A stretch of 11,141 nt of DNA. Origin: an uncultured Sphingobacteriia bacterium. Its GTDB lineage: Bacteria > Bacteroidota > Bacteroidia > Chitinophagales > Chitinophagaceae. This document shows, one piece after another, positions 6,659-11,141 of the stretch; within the stretch, counting starts at the first letter, position 1, and the number at the start of each line of letters is the position of its first letter. The stretch lies in contig CAMFKK010000042.1 of assembly GCA_945957225.1 (NCBI GenBank), positions 1 to 11,141 on the forward strand, given 5' to 3'. The notes beneath the pieces are model-generated. The model was not told the DNA's origin, did no database searches, and saw only the letters and a list, made by a program, of their open reading frames with translations. Position numbers and translations under genes: made by a program.

Positions 6659-7150
6659 CTACCCATTTTTCGGGCAGTCAAAAAACCAGAAAAGTTTGTC
6701 TACCTCTTCAAACTCTGTCCAATGTTTAATAGGAATATTAATGGCATAGATACCGCAAGTGGGCATATCATCAATGCGGGTATCGGTTAGTCCGTTCACA
6801 AAATCAGTGATGCCGGGATTATGAGAAAAAATAGCCACCGTATTAAGTTTGTCATCTAGTTCTTGAATCACTTCATAAAACACATGAGCGGGTGCATGGT
6901 ATAATTTATCAATACTGATAATGGCCGTTTTTTTGATTTCCTGTGATTTGGCAAAATGCTCCGCCGTACTAAAAGCCCTTCTGGCCGTGCTAGAAACAAT
7001 GGCGTCCAGCTTGATGCCCCGCTCCAAGATCCGATGCGCCATTTCAGGAGCGTCACGCTCGCCACGCTCGTTAAGGGGTCGGTCAAAATCGCCCAATAAA
7101 TTGTTGTTCCAGCTACTCTTTGCGTGACGAATAATCAATAATCGCTTCAT
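6659..7150 (-). CDS. sixA: SixA-type phosphohistidine phosphatase
   Basis: This belongs to the histidine phosphatase (phosphoglycerate-mutase-like) superfamily, SixA branch, whose E. coli member removes phosphate from histidine residues of phosphotransfer proteins. The 163 residues match the short SixA length. The N-terminal RHAKSSW motif (8-14) carries the catalytic H9; LNERGERDAPEMA (27-39) and SSTARRAFSTAE (53-64) are typical of the family; and the second catalytic histidine is H110 in FSHNPGITDFVN. It has no signal peptide. The ATG at 7150 is preceded by a -7-like box. The gene is divergent from mnmH and convergent with the transporter gene. The real target in this organism is unknown, since SixA homologues outside proteobacteria are mostly unstudied. 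Confidence 0.88.
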   Translation of the reverse strand: MKRLLIIRHAKSSWNNNLLGDFDRPLNERGERDAPEMAHRILERGIKLDAIVSSTARRAFSTAEHFAKSQEIKKTAIISIDKLYHAPAHVFYEVIQELDDKLNTVAIFSHNPGITDFVNGLTDTRIDDMPTCGIYAINIPIKHWTEFEEVDKLFWFFDCPKNG

Positions 7151-7154
7151 GCGT

Positions 7155-7162
7155 AAAAGTTA
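7155..7162 (-). promoter_or_regulatory. possible -7 box of sixA
   Basis: On the minus strand this reads TAACTTTT, one base short of TAnnTTTG, and lies four bases from the sixA ATG. It is 14 bp from the mnmH box facing the other way, so the two promoters would compete for space. No -33 TTG is visible. Confidence 0.35.
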
Positions 7163-7176
7163 CAATAAACTAGACT

Positions 7177-7184
7177 TACATTTG
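7177..7184 (+). promoter_or_regulatory. -7 box of mnmH
   Basis: TACATTTG matches TAnnTTTG exactly and is followed by GTGGGG and the ATG at 7190. Transcription would begin at about 7189-7192, so the mRNA is probably leaderless. The alternative GTG at 7184 overlaps the box and is not a credible start. Confidence 0.55.
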
Positions 7185-7189
7185 TGGGG

Positions 7190-8269
7190 ATGGCGGTAAA
7201 AAGAATCAGTCTTGAAGAATTTTTAACACTGGCAAATACCCATCCCGTGTTGGATGTGCGAAGTCCGGGTGAATACTTGCACGCGCATATTCCCGGCGCC
7301 ATAAGTCTGCCCCTGTTCAGCGATGAAGAAAGAAAAGTAGTGGGTACAGCATATAAGCAGCAGAGCAAACAAGTGGCCGTAAAAATTGGCTCGAAATATT
7401 TTGGTGTGAAAATGGTGGAGATGGTGGAGACCGTTGAAGCCCTGTTCAGGGGTCTACAAGAAAATTCAACCCCCGAAACTCCTTTTACCCCCCGAACGGT
7501 GCTGGTGCATTGTTGGCGAGGTGGGATGCGCAGCGCCGGTGTGGCTTGGTTATTGGATTTATATGGATACCAGGTTTATACGTTGCAAGGCGGATACAAA
7601 GCTTATAGAGGTTGGGTGTTAGCACAGTTTGAAAAAGAATATCCCATACAGATTTTAGGAGGCTATACCGGATCAGGCAAGACAGAGGTCTTAAAAGTGA
7701 TGGCGCAACAATCAGCTTCAGTGATAGACTTAGAAGGATTGGCCGGACACAAGGGATCTGCTTTTGGAAATATGGGATTACCACCCCAACCATCGCAAGA
7801 GCATTTTGAAAACAAACTGGCCAATGCACTGTTTTTTGCTGCACAAGAAACAAATTCCCCGCAACCAATTTGGATGGAAGACGAAAGTCAGCGTATTGGA
7901 ACCGTCAATATTCCAACAGTACTCTACCAACAAATGCGCAAAAAGCCTGTGTATTTTTTAGAAATTCCTTTTGACGCGCGATTGGATTATATCTGTTTGC
8001 ACTATGGCAAGTTTCCAAAAGAACAATTGGTAAATGCCGTAATCAGAATTAAGAAAAGACTAGGCGGATTAGAAACCAAAACAGCTATCAATGCCTTGGT
8101 AGAAGACGATGTTCGCGGATCCTTCAGCGTCCTGCTTCAATACTACGATAAACAATATGGCAAGGGTCTTGAACGCAACCGCGAAAACCCAAGCTCACTG
8201 GTAACGCGCATTGAAGCCACAATAGTAGATGATCAAGCCAATGCAGCGCTGGTGCAAGCGAAGCAATAA
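7190..8269 (+). CDS. mnmH: tRNA 2-selenouridine synthase
   Basis: MnmH (SelU, YbbB) converts 2-thiouridine at the wobble position of tRNAs for Lys, Glu and Gln to 2-selenouridine through an S-geranyl intermediate, using selenophosphate from SelD. The 359 residues show the full layout: an N-terminal rhodanese domain opening with LDVRSPGEYLHAHIPGA (21-37) and ending in the active-site loop VHCWRGGMRSAG (106-117, C108 catalytic), followed by a P-loop domain with GYTGSGKT (158-165) and the WMEDESQRIG signature further on. The ATG at 7190 is preferred over the GTG at 7184 because the promoter box occupies 7177-7184. It is divergent from sixA. No selD or other selenium gene is in the window, so whether the enzyme makes selenouridine or stops at the geranylated base here is open. 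Confidence 0.93.
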   Translation: MAVKRISLEEFLTLANTHPVLDVRSPGEYLHAHIPGAISLPLFSDEERKVVGTAYKQQSKQVAVKIGSKYFGVKMVEMVETVEALFRGLQENSTPETPFTPRTVLVHCWRGGMRSAGVAWLLDLYGYQVYTLQGGYKAYRGWVLAQFEKEYPIQILGGYTGSGKTEVLKVMAQQSASVIDLEGLAGHKGSAFGNMGLPPQPSQEHFENKLANALFFAAQETNSPQPIWMEDESQRIGTVNIPTVLYQQMRKKPVYFLEIPFDARLDYICLHYGKFPKEQLVNAVIRIKKRLGGLETKTAINALVEDDVRGSFSVLLQYYDKQYGKGLERNRENPSSLVTRIEATIVDDQANAALVQAKQ

Positions 8270-8413
8270 AAAGTTAAACAGCCTCTTCAAAAGAAAATTC
8301 AAAATATCTTCCAAAAATATTTGGGTCTATAATGGAATTGCAATCTTTGAGTGACCTTCATCTGACAACGCTGCGCCTTCGTTGAATCCTCAAGAGTGTA
8401 GGTACTTTTTGAA

Positions 8414-8425
8414 CTTTTTAAAAAG
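8414..8425. repeat. 12-bp perfect palindrome CTTTTTAAAAAG
   Basis: A self-complementary 12-mer with no loop lies eight bases before the three-unit palindrome array. Its centre (8419.5) is 24 bp from the first array unit, so it is out of register with the 36-bp period. In such AT-rich DNA it may be chance. Confidence 0.45.
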
Positions 8426-8432
8426 GCTGTTT

Positions 8433-8540
8433 TTTATACTTGTTCGAGTATAAATATGGGGGTAAAATATTATACTCGTTCTAGTATAAAAAAATAAGGG
8501 TCGTTTTATACTCTATCTAGTATAAAAAACGGGGTATTTT
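8433..8540. repeat. three palindromic units at an exact 36-bp period
   Basis: Each unit carries arms of the form TTATACT...AGTATAA around a six-base centre. Unit 1: TTTATACT-TGTTCG-AGTATAAA (8433-8454). Unit 2: TTATACT-CGTTCT-AGTATAA (8470-8489). Unit 3: TTTTATACT-CTATCT-AGTATAAAA (8504-8527). The centres are 8443.5, 8479.5 and 8515.5, exactly 36 bp apart. The linkers differ but each contains a run of three to five G. RNA from either strand would end the hairpin in A rather than U, so these are not intrinsic terminators; binding sites for a dimeric DNA-binding protein are the simplest reading. Confidence 0.85.
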
Positions 8541-8677
8541 AAAAATGCTAAAAAACAACTATTCTTTCCAAATTCAGGTGAGCGTGCATTGGAAAATCTG
8601 TATAAAAGGGATAATATAATTTAGTAAAATTATATAAGGTTGAAAATGATTAAAAGAAAGAATAGCATAGCATTTTT
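8541..8677. repeat. long interrupted inverted repeat overlapping the transporter stop codon
   Basis: Left arm: AAAAATGCTA (8541-8550) and CTATTCTTT (8559-8567). Right arm: AAAGAATAG (8657-8665) and TAGCATTTTT (8668-8677). All 19 bases pair, interrupted by an unequal internal loop (8 versus 2 bases). Both ends carry TTAA (8539-8542 and 8677-8680). The enclosed 89 bases contain two further stems, TTTCCAA/TTGGAAA (8565-8571 with 8589-8595) and ATATAATTT/AAATTATAT (8614-8635). Either strand's RNA would finish with a U-run, so it could be a bidirectional terminator, a structured RNA, or a MITE-like insertion. Confidence 0.75.
8614..8635. repeat. 9-bp hairpin inside the long inverted repeat
   Basis: ATATAATTT (8614-8622) and AAATTATAT (8627-8635) pair perfectly around the four-base loop AGTA. 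The stem is entirely A/T, so it is weak as RNA but striking as symmetry, and it sits near the middle of the larger repeat. Confidence 0.6.
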
Positions 8678-9858
8678 TAATGAAAGATCCAATTGCGGAT
8701 GGTAAGTCCGCCCATATAGCTCATGACAATCACTACTAACCAACCAACAGCCGTTAAAATAGCTGAATGCTTGTAAGTTCCTACCAGCGCGGTTTTATGG
8801 CTGACCACCAACATAATAGCTAGGGCAATGGGCAGGATCAAACCATTGAGTGCTCCAACGGTAACCAGAATTTTTACGGGGTTACCAATCAACCCATATG
8901 CGCCAGTGGAGAAGACAATGAATCCGCTGATTAACCATCGCTCATTATTGGCAATCCATGGATGAAAGGTTTTTAAAAAAGAAACGGATGTGTAAGCCGC
9001 ACCTACAACAGAAGTGATGGCGGCGCACCACATGACCACGCCAAAAAATCTATAACCCAAATCTCCAGCGGCAGCACGAAATACCGATGCAGGTGGATTA
9101 CTCATATCTAATTGTGCTCCCTGCATGATTACACCAAGGGCTGCTAAAAACAACACAAATCGCATGACTGCGGTTACTAAGATTCCTGTTACGGCACTAC
9201 GGTTTACAGAAGGTAATTGAGCCTCTCCAGAAATACCCGCATCTAATAATCGGTGGCCTCCAGCAAAACAGATATAGCCTCCAACCGTACCACCTACCAG
9301 TGTTACAATGGCCGTGCTGCTGATGGTCTCGGGGATAAAACTATGTTGTAAAGCATCGCCCAGCGGCGGATGAGAACTAAACGCCACATAGATGGTGAGT
9401 AGGATCATAAGGATGCCCAAAAATTTGGCAAATAGATCCATCATTTTTCCTGCTTCTTTCATCCAAAAAATCATGAGCGCTATGACGCAACTAAACAATG
9501 CTCCATAAGAAGTGTCCATTCCCGTGAGCACATTCAACCCCAATCCGCATCCACCAATATTACCAATATTAAAAGCCAATCCACCTAATAAAATCAGTCC
9601 GGCCAACAAATAACCCAAACCGGGAAAGAGTTCATTGGCTAGGTCTTGCGCGCGTTTTCCCGTTACTGCCAACACACGCCAGATATTCATTTGCGCGCCA
9701 ATGTCTAACAAAATAGAAATCACAATCACAAATCCAAAACTGGAGAGTAATTGTTTGGTAAAGACCGTGGTCTGTGTTAGAAATCCCGGTCCAATAGCCG
9801 ATGTTGCCATTAAGAATGCTGCGCCGGTAATAGCTGATGCGTTGGAAACTTTTTTCAA
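8677..9858 (-). CDS. YcsG-like NRAMP-family transporter of the 5-oxoprolinase operon
   Basis: This is an integral membrane protein of 393 residues with about eleven hydrophobic segments and the NRAMP fold signature: GPGFL (23-27) opening the first helix, then LDIGAQMNIWRVLAVTGK (51-68). The metal-binding residues of true NRAMP proteins are missing: the first helix lacks DPGN (the region reads TVFTKQ), and the sixth has VGGTVGGYICFAGGH (188-201) where MPH is expected. Relatives such as B. subtilis YcsG lie beside the 5-oxoprolinase genes, exactly as here. It begins two bases after the pxpA stop with a TTG at 9858; no ATG or GTG lies between the in-frame TAA at 9889-9891 and the first helix. 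Metal transport therefore looks unlikely. Uptake of 5-oxoproline or a linked solute is the best inference from context. The 3' end lies in a long inverted repeat. Confidence 0.85.
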   Translation of the reverse strand: MKKVSNASAITGAAFLMATSAIGPGFLTQTTVFTKQLLSSFGFVIVISILLDIGAQMNIWRVLAVTGKRAQDLANELFPGLGYLLAGLILLGGLAFNIGNIGGCGLGLNVLTGMDTSYGALFSCVIALMIFWMKEAGKMMDLFAKFLGILMILLTIYVAFSSHPPLGDALQHSFIPETISSTAIVTLVGGTVGGYICFAGGHRLLDAGISGEAQLPSVNRSAVTGILVTAVMRFVLFLAALGVIMQGAQLDMSNPPASVFRAAAGDLGYRFFGVVMWCAAITSVVGAAYTSVSFLKTFHPWIANNERWLISGFIVFSTGAYGLIGNPVKILVTVGALNGLILPIALAIMLVVSHKTALVGTYKHSAILTAVGWLVVIVMSYMGGLTIRNWIFH

Positions 9859-9860
9859 TG

Positions 9861-10604
9861 TTAAATTGATTGAATCTTGATAGATGCGTTATGTAATGCA
9901 GAATTGATTTGTTGAGCAAATGAAAGCGCATGAGGTCCATCGCCATGAATGCAAATGGTTTCTGCTGTTAGAGAAATGCATTTTCCAGAGACAGCCGTTA
10001 CGGTTTGTTCTTGAATCATTTGCAAGACCTGCTTTAGAGCAATTTCATGATCATGAATCAATGCATTGGCTTGACTACGCGGTGTGAGGCTGCCGTTGTC
10101 TTGATAAGTTCTGTCAGCAAAAACTTCTGATGCGGTTCTGAGACCTAGCGCTTGCGCTTCACTGATTAAATGACTGCCGCTGAGTCCATAAAAAATCAGT
10201 GACGCGTCAACATCTTTTACGGCTTGGGCAATGACACGGGCCATAGCTGCATCGCGCGCAGCCATATTATAGAGTGCGCCATGTGGTTTTACGTGATGCA
10301 ATGCTGTATCAGATTCTTTGCAAATAGTTTGTAGAAGGTGGAGTTGATCCCAGACTATTTGATAGAGTTCCTTATCACTGAGCTGCATTTCTGTGCGTCC
10401 AAAATTTTCCTTGTCTGCAAAGCCTGGATGCGCGCCAATGGAAACGCCGCTCTGTTTGGCAAGTGCTACGGTGGCGCGCATGATGGAATCATCTCCAGCA
10501 TGATACCCACAAGCAATATTGGCACTACTGATCAAGGGCATGAGCATGGCGTCATTGTCCATGCCCTCACCCATATCGCAATTGAGGTCAATTTGTTTAG
10601 TCAT
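9861..10604 (-). CDS. pxpA: 5-oxoprolinase subunit A (LamB/YcsF family)
   Basis: PxpA is one of three subunits (PxpA, B, C) of the prokaryotic ATP-dependent 5-oxoprolinase, which hydrolyses 5-oxo-L-proline, a damage product of glutamine and glutamate, to glutamate in the cytoplasm. The 247 residues match the family length of about 250. Family blocks are clear: DLNCDMGEG (6-14), SSANIACGYHAGDD (26-39), GAHPGFADKENFGR (57-70), HVKPHGALYN (104-113), EVFADRTYQDNGSLTPR (160-176) and ICIHGDGPHAL (218-228). The ATG at 10604 is chosen because the family begins directly before DLNCD; upstream in-frame codons to 10676 belong to the overlapping pxpC gene. Its start overlaps the pxpC end by eight bases (ATGACTAA), and the transporter gene starts two bases after its stop, so the three genes are translationally coupled. 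Confidence 0.95.
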   Translation of the reverse strand: MTKQIDLNCDMGEGMDNDAMLMPLISSANIACGYHAGDDSIMRATVALAKQSGVSIGAHPGFADKENFGRTEMQLSDKELYQIVWDQLHLLQTICKESDTALHHVKPHGALYNMAARDAAMARVIAQAVKDVDASLIFYGLSGSHLISEAQALGLRTASEVFADRTYQDNGSLTPRSQANALIHDHEIALKQVLQMIQEQTVTAVSGKCISLTAETICIHGDGPHALSFAQQINSALHNASIKIQSI

Positions 10605-11141
10605 TAGAAAGGTATTCCTGCAATCGGAAGTTACAGGCATTTTTAAGTTGGCGCAAATGCTTTTCTTGTGCCGCATACAAGGATTCGGCAGTGGCCATAT
10701 CTATCAATTGAAAACGAATACTGTCTCCTGCATTGAGCTGTGCCAGTGTTGGTAAGGATACGGATGCCACATGACCAAGTCTGGGATATCCCGCCGTGGT
10801 TTGGTGATCGGCCATGAGCAAAATGGTTTGCGCATCGGGTAATAATTGCAAGGTGCCAAAACCTACCCCTGAAGAAAGACATTCTTTGTACTCACCCAAA
10901 TGCATGGGTGCCGATTGTAATCGATAACCCATGCTATTGCTATTCATGGCAATAACAAAGGGCTCGTTGATCAGAACTTGTTTAGAAGCAGGGTCTAACA
11001 ATTCATATTCCGCTCCGGGAATCAAATAACAGGATCCTTGTGGATATAATTCCCGCACATTGGCGGACCAGGGCATGACGGCGGGTTCTTCCACTTCATA
11101 AGAAAAGGGCTTGGCAAATGCCACCCAGTCTCCTTGTTGCA
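10597..11141 (-). CDS. pxpC: 5-oxoprolinase subunit C (biotin-dependent carboxyltransferase family), partial at its N-terminus
   Basis: PxpC (KipA/YbgK relatives) forms the 5-oxoprolinase with PxpA and PxpB. Only the C-terminal 180 or so residues are visible; the frame is open to the right edge, so the GTG at 11124 is internal (it is preceded in frame by QQGDW). The family pattern is clear: IPGAEYELLD, then NSNSMGYRLQ, GFGTLQLLPDAQTILLMADH, TTAGYPRLGHVASVSLPTLAQL and GDSIRFQLID. The order is pxpC, pxpA, transporter. PxpB should be encoded just upstream beyond the window, or be fused to this protein. The promoter of the unit is outside the window, so regulation cannot be judged. Confidence 0.93.
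   Translation of the reverse strand, partial: QQGDWVAFAKPFSYEVEEPAVMPWSANVRELYPQGSCYLIPGAEYELLDPASKQVLINEPFVIAMNSNSMGYRLQSAPMHLGEYKECLSSGVGFGTLQLLPDAQTILLMADHQTTAGYPRLGHVASVSLPTLAQLNAGDSIRFQLIDMATAESLYAAQEKHLRQLKNACNFRLQEYLSND

Larger units (their letters stand above)
8270..8676. other. 407-bp convergent intergenic region rich in dyad symmetry
   Basis: No protein-coding gene is convincing here; the longest readings from an ATG are 17 codons (from 8332) and 24 codons (from 8545). From left to right it holds a weak nested stem (TTGAG 8347-8351 with CTCAA 8389-8393, enclosing CAACG 8366-8370 with CGTTG 8380-8384), a perfect palindrome CTTTTTAAAAAG (8414-8425), three evenly spaced palindromes (8433-8527), and a long inverted repeat enclosing further hairpins (8541-8677). 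The right half is clearly more AT-rich than the flanking genes. As the gap between two convergent genes it is unlikely to hold a promoter for either. Confidence 0.7.

Noticed and set aside
6640..6680. G-quadruplex on the minus strand next to the sixA stop
   Set aside because: There is a GGGTAGGGGGG cluster, but no four G-runs with short loops; the next G-runs are too far away.
7184..7189. GTG start for mnmH, adding two residues
   Set aside because: The GTG overlaps the -7 box TACATTTG, so it would lie upstream of the transcript start.
8332..8385. A 17-codon reading (ending LTTLRLR) and a 24-codon reading from 8545 as small genes
   Set aside because: Neither has a promoter box or recognisable signal, and the second lies within the folded inverted repeat. 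They are kept only as part of the intergenic description.
8433..8527. Intrinsic terminators formed by the three palindromes
   Set aside because: On both strands the hairpins would be preceded by U and followed by A, the reverse of an intrinsic terminator, and the stems are almost all A/U.
8433..8527. Xer/dif recombination sites, because the centre is six bases as in dif
   Set aside because: The arms are shorter than 11 bp and their inner ends (ACT/AGT) do not resemble XerC or XerD half-sites; three copies in a row are also not expected.
8433..8540. CRISPR array or type III toxin-antitoxin repeat RNA (36-nt repeats as in ToxI)
   Set aside because: The conserved part is a 20-24 bp palindrome with only 12-16 bp linkers, there are just three units, and no cas gene or ToxN-like gene lies on either side; the flanks are the 3' ends of mnmH and the transporter gene.
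10605..10676. 24-residue N-terminal extension of pxpA
   Set aside because: It lies within the pxpC coding sequence and the family N-terminus begins at MTKQIDLNCD.

Overview
The window looks like a chromosomal segment of a Bacteroidota bacterium, probably near the Chitinophagaceae. The signs are a DUF4290 protein directly upstream of murA, a pheS without an adjacent pheT and with a CxxC-CxxC insertion, start regions carrying the Bacteroidota -7 promoter box (TAnnTTTG) almost on top of the start codon, and a lack of convincing Shine-Dalgarno sequences. The genus is inference.

Layout. (1) 1-1853, minus strand: pheS, then an acyl-CoA desaturase that runs off the left edge. (2) 1953-4066, plus strand: DUF4290 protein with an Asn/Gly/Arg-rich tail, then murA, whose catalytic-loop cysteine is replaced by aspartate. 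(3) 4063-4449, minus strand: a two-gene mini-operon of a 44-residue putative lipoprotein and an 82-residue unknown protein; the latter's stop overlaps the murA stop in a CTAG. (4) 4501-6567, plus strand: a MurG-like (GT-B) glycosyltransferase and an EamA-type transporter, followed by a nearly G-free, C-rich stretch resembling a Rho-utilisation site. (5) 6659-8269: a divergent pair, sixA (minus) and mnmH (plus), sharing a 39-bp start-to-start region. (6) 8270-8676: a 407-bp AT-rich convergent gap without a credible gene but dense in dyad symmetry: three palindromes at exactly 36-bp spacing, then a long inverted repeat enclosing smaller hairpins. (7) 8677-11141, minus strand: pxpC (partial), pxpA and a YcsG-like NRAMP-family transporter, tightly coupled.

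How the genes work together. The clearest unit is region 7: PxpA and PxpC are subunits of ATP-dependent 5-oxoprolinase, which turns 5-oxoproline into glutamate, and the coupled NRAMP relative has lost both metal-binding motifs, so it probably carries an organic substrate or a counter-ion for this pathway. DUF4290-murA forms a second unit linking a possible RNA-binding protein to peptidoglycan precursor synthesis. pheS and mnmH both act on tRNA but are not co-transcribed.

The best candidates for something undescribed are the 36-bp-periodic palindrome array and the adjacent folded element in 8433-8680, the metal-site-less NRAMP protein, and the small lipoprotein/82-residue gene pair. No complete defence system, toxin-antitoxin locus or CRISPR array was found.
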